This document shows positions 27,463 to 36,206 of a DNA stretch of 64,000 bases, one piece after another (position 1 is the stretch's first letter; each line of letters begins with the position of its first letter). The position numbers were made by a program, and so were the translations under genes. The notes beneath the pieces were generated by a model. The model was given only the letters and a program-made list of their open reading frames with translations, was not told the origin of the DNA and ran no database searches. The stretch covers positions 248,001 to 312,000 of the forward strand of contig NZ_JAATNG010000001.1 of the NCBI RefSeq assembly GCF_013184805.1, read 5' to 3'. This DNA is from Pseudoruegeria sp. HB172150. Its GTDB lineage: Bacteria; Pseudomonadota; Alphaproteobacteria; Rhodobacterales; Rhodobacteraceae.

Positions 27463-28527
27463 ATGAGCACAACCAGGACGAACGACACACCCCATGCGGC
27501 TGCGGAAGCGGCGGTACTCTCCTTGCTGAGCAATGCAGGCAGGATGGCCCCGCTCACGATTGCGCGGATCCCCCGTGGGCAGGGTACCGTAAACTACCGC
27601 GTCGAGACCAACATGGGGCGATTTTTTGTGAAAAGCTATCTCCCGGGGGCGGATCTCGCCGCGGAGAACGCAGCCATCGCGTTGAGTGAGCGTGCGCGGC
27701 AAACCGGGATCGCCACAGCCCATCCGGTTCGCTTTGCGTCCGGGTGCTACGTGGCGCAGGACGCAGGCAACGCCATTTCGGTGTGGCACTGGATCGAAGG
27801 CGAGGTGCGCACGAAAGCTCTAGGCTCGGCGGCGCTGCACGAAATTGGCTATGTACTTGGACGTCTGCACACCGCTCTGCGCGGCTATTCCAACAGCCTC
27901 GCTACCGCCAACAAGACGCACCGTTTTCTCGCTACCAGCGAGGCGAGTGTGCGGGCCCAGATTGACAGCATTGAAAACGCCTTGCAGGCAGAGGTTCACC
28001 AGACCGGCGGCACTGTTTTCGATATTACTGCGGCCCGGGCGCTCGTGGAGCGGCGGGTACAACTGCGCCAGCTGCCCAGGATTATGAAGAGCCTCCCGGC
28101 ATTGTCCTCGCAGGTGGTCCACGGGGACTACACAACGCTCAATCTGTTGTTTGAGGGAGACCGTGTTTGCGCTGTGCTCGACTTCCGACCACCCGAACCG
28201 TTCCTGGTCTCATGGGAGCTTGGGCGCATCGCCTTCAACCCCGACCTGATCGCAACCAGTGATGATTGGCTCAAGCAAGCACAGGCCGTCATCGAAGGCT
28301 ATCTCGACGCCGGTGATGGTCTCGCTCGTGAGGACATTCTGTTTTGCGGGCGCGTGGCGCTGATCCAACTGCTCAAGAGCCTTTACGGAATCAAGCAACA
28401 CTACCTCGCGCCCGCGCTGCTTCAGGATGATCTCGATGTGTTCTGGGCGGAGAGACATGTCAGCGTGAGCCGGATGCTTGCGCAATTGGACGAGGTCGAC
28501 TCCATGCTGGTCTCGGTCACGAAGTAG
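27463..28527 (+). CDS. APH-type phosphotransferase
   Basis: A 354-aa kinase of the aminoglycoside-phosphotransferase/homoserine-kinase-2 fold. The Brenner motif VVHGDYTTLNLLF (HGD near residue 220) gives the catalytic Asp and Asn, and the metal-binding Asp is in AVLDFRPPEP (near 240). The N-lobe contains GRFFVKSYLPG with the ATP-binding Lys. It likely phosphorylates a hydroxyl of a small molecule, or possibly the peptide. ATG 27463 lies 12 bp after the previous stop, and the HprK-like copy 2 follows 9 bp downstream. Confidence 0.8.
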   Translation: MSTTRTNDTPHAAAEAAVLSLLSNAGRMAPLTIARIPRGQGTVNYRVETNMGRFFVKSYLPGADLAAENAAIALSERARQTGIATAHPVRFASGCYVAQDAGNAISVWHWIEGEVRTKALGSAALHEIGYVLGRLHTALRGYSNSLATANKTHRFLATSEASVRAQIDSIENALQAEVHQTGGTVFDITAARALVERRVQLRQLPRIMKSLPALSSQVVHGDYTTLNLLFEGDRVCAVLDFRPPEPFLVSWELGRIAFNPDLIATSDDWLKQAQAVIEGYLDAGDGLAREDILFCGRVALIQLLKSLYGIKQHYLAPALLQDDLDVFWAERHVSVSRMLAQLDEVDSMLVSVTK

Positions 28528-28536
28528 GTTGGCGCG

Positions 28537-29397
28537 ATGGGCAACAATGCGACAGGGATTGCAGTCGGAGATCTGATTGGAGTCATCCGCGGCCCTGCGC
28601 TAAGCGCTGCGGAGCGGCGGGAGTTGCACCAGCGCGTGCCGGGGTTGAGTTTTGGCCCTGTAACTGGCTCCACAGGTGCCGACACGGACATTCGGTTGGG
28701 ACAAATCACAGTTGCGCGGCCCGCCCCCGGCGCGCACTGCGCCCTGCGCCGCGCGGTGAACGCTGCCCTGACGGTGGAGGCCCTGCACCATGGCATGCTC
28801 ATGCTGCATGGGGCCGTGGTGGCACGGGGCACCGAGGCTCTGCTGATCCTTGGGGATTACAACGCGGGCAAAACGCGTCTGGCTCTTGCGCTGGCATCGT
28901 GGGGCTTTGCCGGTCTGGCAGGCGATCTGGCGCTGATTGGGGTGGATGGGTCGGTGCACGGTGGCACACGGGCTGTCCTAATGAAGTGGCCAGTGGACGA
29001 TCTGGGCATGTCCCTGCCGCCGTCGGACCTAGGATTGCCGAAGGGCGCCATGCGCTGGCAGGCGCCAGAATGTCCCGGCGGCCCCTACCCCGGATGCTGC
29101 GTCACGCAGACAGTGCTGCTGACCGCACCGGGCGCGCTAGGACCGCATTGCGAACCCGACTTGGCCTATGCGTTGCGTGCTGCTGTCCTGCGCTCGCGCA
29201 GGCGGGTCATTCGCGATGACGACTGGCAGGTGATGCTGCAACGCCATCCTGAAATAGCTGCTACACAAGAGAGCTTGATCCGATCCCTTGCGGCGAGGGT
29301 GACCATGCTTTGCATCGCTAATGATTTCCCTTCTTGTGTCGAACAGATACTCAGTTTGCTGGGTAAGAAACCTTCCGTCTTTGCCCGCGAAATCTAG
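28537..29397 (+). CDS. HPr kinase-like protein (HprK-related), copy 2
   Basis: A 286-aa protein. The P-loop is LLILGDYNAGKTRLALAL (GDYNAGKT near residue 106), followed by GLAGDLALIGVDG, the acidic strand of HPr-kinase C-terminal domains; upstream is HHGMLMLHGAVVARG, equivalent to the LHA segment of that family. It is only distantly similar to copy 1 of this operon, so the two probably differ in substrate. It is the last gene of the plus-strand operon: nothing is coupled downstream, and a long non-coding region follows. Confidence 0.72.
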   Translation: MGNNATGIAVGDLIGVIRGPALSAAERRELHQRVPGLSFGPVTGSTGADTDIRLGQITVARPAPGAHCALRRAVNAALTVEALHHGMLMLHGAVVARGTEALLILGDYNAGKTRLALALASWGFAGLAGDLALIGVDGSVHGGTRAVLMKWPVDDLGMSLPPSDLGLPKGAMRWQAPECPGGPYPGCCVTQTVLLTAPGALGPHCEPDLAYALRAAVLRSRRRVIRDDDWQVMLQRHPEIAATQESLIRSLAARVTMLCIANDFPSCVEQILSLLGKKPSVFAREI

Positions 29398-30362
29398 GCC
29401 ACAACGTCGAAAGCCAACTTCAGGGAGAACCACCTTCATGGAGGTAGGCCGAAACAGTTGCCGATTGACAGCTATGGATAGGGCGTCGCGGACTGAAGCT
29501 TCGAGTGACCGAACGGTCCCCCAAATGGGCACGAAGGGCCTTAATTGTTAGTCATGGAGTTATGCGGGGTTTCCAAGTGTAAGCACCTTTCCAAGTTAGT
29601 GGGTACAAATTCCGGCACCCTGGAGATTGGATCTATGCCCTTCTAACGCAGACAAATGAGGGGAGGGCATAATACATATTTCAATCTACCTCTGAAGTGA
29701 GACGAATGACAGAGCACGCCAAGCAGCCGTGCATCCGATGCATTTTTTGTTGCTTGGATTAGCACGAAACGGAGTCGTAAGTATTTAGGAGTTTTGTAAA
29801 GCGGCCATTCTCAATGGCGAATACAGCGCGATGGGCCACATCACTTGAACGAACAAGGCTGTCCTCAGTGGATGAGGCCACTCACCAAACACCTGGATTC
29901 GAAAATGGGGAAAGTTTCCCCAATTACCTGATCAGACGTGGCCCTTTACGAGACTGCGGTATGGAAATTGGCAATGTCGTTTGCCCATTTCGCCGAAGAA
30001 CACTCGCCTCTATTTAAGCATCTCTGGCTGGGTACCACGCATTTGTGGCACCTAGTCCCCACGCATGGTCATTGGCTTCCGTTGACCCAGAACTCGGAAT
30101 GCCACGACGTTGCCACTGATTGCTGCCGTCAACTGCAGGCCCGAAACCATTACTCTATCGAACCGAAGTTCTGCGGGGCAGTCGGGCCATGCAGACGCGG
30201 TTTTTGCTGGCGCAGCATGATATGACCCCATCGGGCCTGTGTCACTTGCTTATCTTGGGGTCCTCCCTCTTTCCAATCACAGAGGAGGACCAAAATATTC
30301 AAAATAGTTCATTCCCAGTGAGCGCTCCGCGTCGACAGTTTCTTTTTTGCCATCTATGTTCA
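29398..30362. other. Long region without a supported gene
   Basis: Nearly 1 kb downstream of the peptide operon. Short frames exist on both strands but none shows a ribosome-binding site plus recognisable protein features. GC is lower and more mixed than in the flanking operon. It may hold decayed insertion-sequence DNA, but I can identify no motif, tRNA or repeat here. Confidence 0.4.
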
Positions 30363-30647
30363 CTAACTGCATCCGCTGTAGTCACACCCACATTGCAAAC
30401 CACGTACAACTGGTCGTCCACCTCTGGGACATTTGCATTCTTTTCCGTCCGTGGTCGTGAGTGTTCCTCCGCACGATCCCGTCGATTGGCCGAATTCCAT
30501 GCTCGCAACACGCGTTACAACAGGGCGAGTCTCCGATAATTTTCGGTCGCAGGCTTGAGGAACTTCGGCATTCAAAACGTCTGCATGGCTCGGAAAGCCC
30601 GATACAAAACTCAATGTTATGCCGATGAGTAGAGCTAAAGTACGCAT
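30363..30647 (-). CDS. Small secreted cysteine-rich protein
   Basis: A 94-aa protein with a signal peptide (MRTLALLIGITLSFVSGFPS followed by HADVLNA, cleavage likely after HA). The mature part carries seven Cys: ACD, SCGG, ECKCPRG, QCGCDYSGCS. Such a pattern suggests a disulfide-stabilised or metal-binding periplasmic/extracellular protein; I do not recognise the family. ATG 30647 has GGAG nine bases upstream; the frame extends five codons to GTG 30662. It stands alone on the minus strand in AT-rich DNA between two IS-scarred regions. Confidence 0.55.
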   Translation of the reverse strand: MRTLALLIGITLSFVSGFPSHADVLNAEVPQACDRKLSETRPVVTRVASMEFGQSTGSCGGTLTTTDGKECKCPRGGRPVVRGLQCGCDYSGCS

Positions 30648-30813
30648 CCCAAAATTCTCCACACTTCAATTAATACTACCATCATACCACAATCACTCTG
30701 TATTGTCAACAGAGTTTAAAATATGGCCGGCGGGCGGATCAGTATTCGGGCAGCAGGAAGCACTCCCGCATTTGTAGACACTTTACTCCTTACTTTAATC
30801 TGAGGAGGCGGAC

Positions 30814-31591
30814 ATGGGGCATACAACTATAGCAATGGTTTCAGGCGAAATACGGTGCATCAGGTCGCCGTGCGCGGCTATCCGGTGCGGGAGGTTTCCC
30901 ATCGTTTGGGTGTCAGCACGTATTCTCTCTACAAGTGGCTATACCCGTTCTGCGATTGGATGCCGAAGCCACGCGCGGACCACGAGGCCGAAGACTGCTG
31001 TTTGACGCGCGAGCTGACGCATGTCACGGAGGAGCGCGTTGCGCACTCGGTATTTTTGGCTGGGATCGCCGCGCAAGTCGGCTTTCGTCACCGCGCTGGC
31101 CGATACGACAGCAAGCCCTCAGTGCTGGCTGAGAACTGGCTGGAACAACGGTTCGATGCATCAACACCCGTTCAGTTCTGGGTCACCGACATCACCTGTT
31201 TCAAGAACTACGAGGGCTGGTTGTACCTGTGCGCCGTCCTCGACCTGTTCTCTCGCCGCGTGGTCAGCAGACCGGCGCAATCGTGCATGAAGACGGATCT
31301 GACCCTTCAATTCTTGCTGATGGCGTCTGCCGGCGACAGCCCGACAGAACTGTCATGGTGGATTCCGATCACGGTTCGCAGTTCACCAGCCGCGAGTGGC
31401 AATCCTTCCTGCTCCAGCTTGAACTAGAACCCGGCAAGAGCCGACGCTGGAAATGCCATGACAATGCTGTCTCCGAGAGCTTCTTCCAACTCCTGATGCA
31501 AGAGCATATCCGACGGCGAACATACCCAACCCGCAATGTGCCCAGGCTAGACATCTTTGAGTACATCGAGATGTTCTACAATCCAAAGTGA
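30814..31591 (+). pseudogene. IS3-family transposase remnant
   Basis: Pieces of orfA (VAVRGYPVREVSHRLGVSTY) run directly into orfB fragments: ASTPVQFWVTDITCFKNYEGW and LYLCAVLDLFSRRVVS, then after a frameshift near 31300, VMVDSDHGSQFTSREWQSFL and SRRWKCHDNAVSESFFQLL, ending FEYIEMFYNPK. These contain all three DDE regions, but orfA and the orfB start are deleted or fused and the frame is broken, so it is inactive. Terminal repeats were not found. Confidence 0.78.
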
Positions 31592-31813
31592 AAGCATACT
31601 AACATCGACATTCGGTCGATCATTGGCTTTGAAGCCCGTCAGCAGAATTTGAACGGGGTAGGTGTCTAGGAAAATAGGAGCACCTAAAGTGATCTTTGTG
31701 GAAAATACCAAATGTCTGCGCTGGTGTTGGCGGTGCCTAGGCTGACTTATTCGAGTGCCGACACTATTGTATCTGGATACACCACATGGAATCATAGCTC
31801 TTGTGAGGTGGAC

Positions 31814-33802
31814 ATGATGCAAGATTTTAGTTGGCCACAGATGGTACTTGGACTGGCGGCCCTCATTCTTCTAGGGTTCTTGATCCTTTCCGAGGCACCG
31901 CAAACGCGACGTCTGAACGCCGTCAATGAAGTCTTGACCCAAGTCGAGGTCGATCCCTCGCGGTTCACGCGTCTGCGTGACCAAGTAGCTTGGATCGTCC
32001 GCAACTCCGATCTTGGCGAAACGGCTCATATGTCACAAGAAATTGCCCTCGACCGGTTAGATGTCGTAGTTAGCGATGCACGATTTGCGGAGATCACCAA
32101 AACTGGGCGCGCCAACGCAATTTACGATCCCGAACTGAAGGCAGTCTTTATTGACAGCTACCTTCTTGACCCGGTTGATTTACCGTTTATTGGCACGGAT
32201 GGTCCCACCGCTGCTTTCTCGGAAGCGGATTTCGGGTTCTGGAATACAAGCCTCAGTTTCGTGATCGCCCATGAACTCGGACATCATTCTGCGGGTGACA
32301 ACGCTTCAGCCTTCTTCTCCTCAAATTGGTTGTCGCAGAAACCCATCAAAGTGGATCGAGAGGTGGCAGCTGATGCCTATGCGCTCGACACCCTAGCCCG
32401 TGCATACTCTGATCCAGATATGCCCGACGTGCTGGTTGAGCAGAACGCGCTCTTTTTCTTTGGCCTTGATTTTAATGATCTGGTCGGTGCGGAGCGGGCT
32501 GCGGGCGATTTGATCGGGGCGATGAAAGCCATGACTCTCATGATGCAATTTTCTTCAGGTTCATACAGTCCGTTTTATCAGGATGCAGCCCATCCCAGCT
32601 TTTTAGCTCGAGTCCTACTGGCGCTAGATGGGGTTTCGCTTGCGCCTGACTCGGTAGTCCTTGGGCAATCGCCCGTCTTAGTTGAAGAAACCCGTCGCCA
32701 ACTGAAGGCAGCAGAGCGGCGTTTTTTAGAGATCCAAGCTCCTGGGCCGATTGCGCGCGTTGCTGCTCACGAAGGACGAGTTCTTCTTGCGGTACGCAAT
32801 TTGATCCACACGCAAGAAGATGATGGCTTGAGCAAGATCTACCGTATGCATCTGCCCGAGATGCCGAAAGACCCGACATTTGAATTAATCGCAACCGAAG
32901 AAACACCAGCAGGAATTGGTGAAAGTCACAACGCTTGGATCGAGACGCAGCTCGAAGCACTGGCCCCCGGAATAGGTACGCTTGGTTTGGCTGGTGAGGT
33001 AGGCATAGTGCCACAACTCCGGCTCTTCGAGCCATTCGAGCGATTTCAAACCGATGGGCTCGCTTTTGTGGACGATGGCTGGGCACTGCCGAGCTTCAGT
33101 TCCAACTATGTGGCAACACGGGAGGCCATCAGTACAGTGGCTCAAACCTATTTTGACCAGTTGGACATAGAGCTTGGCTTGCCGATCGCAAACGAGGATG
33201 CCTTGATCTTTCCGGTCTTTCTGCAACAGAGTCGTACCTTTCGCGTCGTCAGCGTCCGAGCATCATCAGGGGATAAAAAGGTACGCGAACTCGTACTCCT
33301 AGATGCCGGAACTCCCGAGACTCTGCACGAGCCAGAGCTTCTCGTGGATAAACCACCGATGCGATTTTATGGCGAGTTCACGCTGGAAAACGGCTGGATC
33401 GATATTGAGGGAGCGCGGTGGACTGGCGAGGAATGGATTGTTCCGGGGCGGGCCTCAGGTGGAGAAACTCCTTATGTTTGGGAGCTGCATACCGGGGGTG
33501 GTGGACAGCCTTGGGTGACGCAATCGCGTGAGCGACTGATGGCGGATTTCATCGCCGAAACCGGTGAAGCCTCCTTCGGCCGCGACCTCGATCCAACAGG
33601 ACCATCGCTGATGGTGCTGAACCCAGACGCGGCACTGGTATGGTATGATCAAGATACTGTTTGGCTCTCCACGCCCCATGACACTGTCCCGATCTTTCAC
33701 CCTGCGTTCGCACAGTTGCGTATCACCCCTATAGACGCGACACGCGCCTTGTTTTGGGTTAGCAATGCAACCAAAGCCTATTTGATTGATATATTGGATT
33801 GA
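31814..33802 (+). CDS. Membrane-tethered zinc metallopeptidase-like protein
   Basis: A 662-aa protein. One N-terminal transmembrane helix (about residues 5-27, with MVLGLAALILLGFLIL) is followed by a gluzincin-type domain: HELGH at 153-157 in FVIAHELGHHSAGD, and E183/D187 in REVAADAYALDTL as likely third ligand. The last ~350 residues are beta-rich and unassigned, perhaps a substrate-binding beta-propeller or sandwich. It resembles M48-like peptidases in the active site only. ATG 31814, with GAGGTG upstream, is preferred over the longer open frame. A small membrane protein follows 6 bp downstream, presumably a partner. Confidence 0.68.
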   Translation: MMQDFSWPQMVLGLAALILLGFLILSEAPQTRRLNAVNEVLTQVEVDPSRFTRLRDQVAWIVRNSDLGETAHMSQEIALDRLDVVVSDARFAEITKTGRANAIYDPELKAVFIDSYLLDPVDLPFIGTDGPTAAFSEADFGFWNTSLSFVIAHELGHHSAGDNASAFFSSNWLSQKPIKVDREVAADAYALDTLARAYSDPDMPDVLVEQNALFFFGLDFNDLVGAERAAGDLIGAMKAMTLMMQFSSGSYSPFYQDAAHPSFLARVLLALDGVSLAPDSVVLGQSPVLVEETRRQLKAAERRFLEIQAPGPIARVAAHEGRVLLAVRNLIHTQEDDGLSKIYRMHLPEMPKDPTFELIATEETPAGIGESHNAWIETQLEALAPGIGTLGLAGEVGIVPQLRLFEPFERFQTDGLAFVDDGWALPSFSSNYVATREAISTVAQTYFDQLDIELGLPIANEDALIFPVFLQQSRTFRVVSVRASSGDKKVRELVLLDAGTPETLHEPELLVDKPPMRFYGEFTLENGWIDIEGARWTGEEWIVPGRASGGETPYVWELHTGGGGQPWVTQSRERLMADFIAETGEASFGRDLDPTGPSLMVLNPDAALVWYDQDTVWLSTPHDTVPIFHPAFAQLRITPIDATRALFWVSNATKAYLIDILD

Positions 33803-33808
33803 AAGGAC

Positions 33809-34255
33809 ATGACCTTGAGCCAACGCCTGACCCTTGCCATAGCTGCAATCGCCTCTTTTGGGATCATCTTTTTCTTTGTAGACCGTGCTAGCCATCCCAG
33901 CGTGAGTGGGGCCTTTGGTGTCGATCCAGAAGCGACCTTTAGTTCGGTGTTGACCGCTGTCATCGCCTTTGTGGCAACACTCGTGGGAGTCCTTCTGGGT
34001 GCGATTTACCGCCGCTTGATTGCGATGCAGAACGATGGGCGCAAATCGGTTAGCTACCGCGTACTTTTCCGGAGCGTTTTTCGTTCCATCGATTTCCAGA
34101 TTGGACTATTCGGGGCACCGGTGGTCTTTGGCCTTCTTTGGCAGGCAATTTCTGATCTTTCTATAGAGGCCATGCTCGTGATAGCCCTTCAAAACGGGTT
34201 TGCGAGCCACGCGGTTTTACGTGAAGTAACCCCGTTCCGTGGAAATACAGAGTAA
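33809..34255 (+). CDS. Small integral membrane protein partnered with the metallopeptidase
   Basis: A 148-aa protein with about four hydrophobic helices: residues 8-25 (LAIAAIASFGIIFFFV), 47-66 (SSVLTAVIAFVATLVGVLLG), about 100-115 and about 120-135. Basic loops lie between helices 2 and 3 (YRRLIAMQNDGRKS). There is no known family motif. It starts 6 bp after the peptidase stop, so it is very likely co-expressed and could anchor, inhibit or be cut by the peptidase. Confidence 0.55.
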   Translation: MTLSQRLTLAIAAIASFGIIFFFVDRASHPSVSGAFGVDPEATFSSVLTAVIAFVATLVGVLLGAIYRRLIAMQNDGRKSVSYRVLFRSVFRSIDFQIGLFGAPVVFGLLWQAISDLSIEAMLVIALQNGFASHAVLREVTPFRGNTE

Positions 34256-34504
34256 GTTTTCGCAGGCGCCGGCAAAACAAGTCCTGATTGTGCCTCACCA
34301 TTGAACATGCTGGAGCACGCCACGCTCGTATGAAGGGCCTTTGCCATCTTGGCAAGTCGACCAACCTAGGCAATTGCGGCCCATTAGAGACGTTCAAGGG
34401 CTGTGTCGTCGCTGCGCTGCAGCTTTCCAAAAGCCGACGTTAATGAAATTCGTTTTTAGCATGTATTGTGTCACAACTGGACAGCGGCGGAGGTAAAAAA
34501 GATC

Positions 34505-34981
34505 ATGCAAATTCCGGAAGGTATAGTTGAGGACCAAGTACTCGTAGATTTGATCGACCTCAACGATGAAGTCGGCATTGGTACAACACGTAAGGTTTTC
34601 GGAGTGAAAGGGGCTTCGGATCTAGTGATCAAAGAAAGCCACAAACCCTTTCATTACAGTAATTTTGTCGAGTGGACTGTGTGGCACGCGGTCCTGGAAA
34701 TGGCCAAAGACATCATAGGCAACGAGACAAACCCGCAGTTGCAAAGTCATTTTGCACGAGCAGTGGCGATTTCGAATTCAGCAAAATTCTTGGTTATGGA
34801 AAGGCTGCAACCTGTTAATTATCTCGATCAAACCCAACTCCGGAACTTTCCGAGTTGGCTGAATGACCGAAAGCCAAGTGCATTTGGCTTAGCAGAAGAT
34901 GGCCAGGTCAAAGCAATGGACTACGCCATGGTCAATTTCTACCACGTTCTTAATCCTCTCAACAATTCTAGTCCGTTCTGA
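34505..34981 (+). CDS. Protein-kinase-like hypothetical protein
   Basis: A 158-aa protein. Its pattern recalls the protein-kinase fold: GIGTTRKVFGVKGASDLVIK (glycine-loop region and a Lys strand), FLVMERLQPV (hinge-like) and AFGLAEDGQVKAMDYAMVNF (a D-Y-A where kinases have DFG). It lacks the HRD-type catalytic loop, so it is probably a small pseudokinase or a distant phage-type kinase. ATG 34505 is preceded by GGAGGT. It is a single gene between the metallopeptidase pair and the defence-like operon; relation to either is unclear. Confidence 0.45.
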   Translation: MQIPEGIVEDQVLVDLIDLNDEVGIGTTRKVFGVKGASDLVIKESHKPFHYSNFVEWTVWHAVLEMAKDIIGNETNPQLQSHFARAVAISNSAKFLVMERLQPVNYLDQTQLRNFPSWLNDRKPSAFGLAEDGQVKAMDYAMVNFYHVLNPLNNSSPF

Positions 34982-35094
34982 CATACTCGGCCCAAAGCGA
35001 TCGTTTGCGCATACTGTGAGCGACGTCGGTTTCGCGTCATCATGTCGGTCATTCGAAGCGTCGTTCAGATACACAAAGGAGTTCTGGGTGTTTG

Positions 35095-35421
35095 CTAATC
35101 ACTGCCAGCAGTGTCACTAATCCGCGTTCTGTGCAATTGCATGGCAGCACGTATCAGGGCCCGGAAATCCTTGGATGATCGCAGGGCTTGAATCAGTTCT
35201 ACCTCCAAATCTTCAATCAAAGCATTGGATGCCTCGCCGCTTTGGAGTAGCCGCTCCGCCCGCGCCCTCAGCTTGCTCGACAGTGGCGCTTTGCCAGCCA
35301 TAACCTTAGAAAGATGGGCTTGGTGGATTCCCAAGGCCGTCGCCAACTCGGCCTGCGTCAACTTGTCCTTCCGCTGACACGCTTTCAGAGCCGCGATGAT
35401 TGAGCCGTCCTTGTTCGACAT
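35095..35421 (-). CDS. XRE-family regulator of the OGG/QueC/FRG operon
   Basis: A 108-aa protein with an N-terminal helix-turn-helix (KLTQAELATALGIHQAHLSK, about residues 20-39, followed by VMAGKAPLSSKLRARAERLL) and a short helical C-terminus. It is transcribed divergently from the eight-gene operon; its ATG (35421) lies within a palindromic sequence that also abuts the operon's start. It therefore probably represses itself and the operon. The open frame upstream of the ATG is not used because it runs through the operator. Confidence 0.78.
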   Translation of the reverse strand: MSNKDGSIIAALKACQRKDKLTQAELATALGIHQAHLSKVMAGKAPLSSKLRARAERLLQSGEASNALIEDLEVELIQALRSSKDFRALIRAAMQLHRTRISDTAGSD

Positions 35422-35445
35422 ATGCATTGCATATATGCTTTGCAT
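35420..35445. promoter_or_regulatory. Twin palindromic operator between regulator and operon
   Basis: ATATGCATTGCATAT (35420-35434) is a perfect 7-1-7 palindrome, immediately followed by ATGCTTTGCAT (35435-35445), a 4-3-4 palindrome sharing the TGCAT half-site. The pair sits between the divergent starts (35421 minus, 35462 plus), where a bound repressor would block both promoters and the minus-strand start codon. Confidence 0.65.
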
Positions 35446-35461
35446 TATGGAGGACAATGCC

Positions 35462-36157
35462 ATGTGTCATCGTCGTTTCGGACCCGAGGATGAGGTGGTC
35501 CCAGGCGTGCAGTATGGTCGTCGGGAATGGGTTCCGACGCCGGCATTCCTGGCGGCCATAGCTGACCTCGAAGGCGACAATGTGGATGACTACGTCAGCC
35601 CGAAGGGAACGCCCTTGGCAGAGGATCTAGCATTCTGCTTGCTTGGCGGCTACGGGGTGAAGATGGAGCTAAATCGCGCTGCTTGGAATCAGCTGGACGA
35701 AGCTGGAGTTCTGCGGGCAGATGATGTCCCGAGCGTGGTCGAATTCGAAGCGTTGCTTAGCGAACCGCTACTAGTGAACGGCAGGCTACAAAAGTATCGC
35801 TATCCAAGGCAGCGGGCTGGGCGTTTGCACATCGCGTTGAAGTCTATTCGTGATACTCCGCCAAATACCGACGATCCGATCTCGTTTCGAAACCGTATGA
35901 TGGAGTTACCCGGCATCGGTCCCAAGACAGCGTCGTGGATCGTCCGGAACCATGTCGGCAGCGACGAAGTGGCTATTCTCGACGTTCACGTTCTGCGCGC
36001 GGGGGCTATGATCGGCCTCTTTCCCGATACATACAGGCTACCCCGCGACTACGAGGCGCTGGAGCGCAAGTTCCTTTGCTTCGCCCAAGCCTTACAGATC
36101 CGCGCGTCAGTCCTCGACGCCATTATTTGGCGAGAAATGCGCATTTTATACGGCTGA
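35462..36157 (+). CDS. OGG-type HhH-GPD DNA glycosylase/lyase
   Basis: A 231-aa base-excision enzyme. The helix-hairpin-helix is ELPGIGPKTASWIVRN, with catalytic Lys K155. The GPD Asp is D174 in AILDVHVLRAG. The 19-residue Lys-Asp spacing equals that in human OGG1 (K249/D268), so bifunctional glycosylase/AP-lyase chemistry is expected. The N-terminal half is unusual and lacks the OGG1 beta domain. ATG 35462 is chosen for the strong GGAGG eight bases upstream. OGG-like genes are documented accessory genes of type IV CBASS, as are QueC-like genes, one of which lies in this operon. Confidence 0.8.
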   Translation: MCHRRFGPEDEVVPGVQYGRREWVPTPAFLAAIADLEGDNVDDYVSPKGTPLAEDLAFCLLGGYGVKMELNRAAWNQLDEAGVLRADDVPSVVEFEALLSEPLLVNGRLQKYRYPRQRAGRLHIALKSIRDTPPNTDDPISFRNRMMELPGIGPKTASWIVRNHVGSDEVAILDVHVLRAGAMIGLFPDTYRLPRDYEALERKFLCFAQALQIRASVLDAIIWREMRILYG

Positions 36158-36206
36158 GCATTTCCTCGCGCGCCCCTTTGCTTATGATTATTGGGGGAGT
36201 GATTCT

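Noticed and set aside
19808-29397. A lasso-peptide or lanthipeptide cluster.
   Set aside because: No lasso cyclase, B1/B2 proteins or lanthionine synthetase were found, and the core has no Cys.
29814-30225. Two overlapping plus-strand frames in the gene-poor stretch.
   Set aside because: No ribosome-binding site, no motif, and they contradict each other's frame; treated as non-coding.
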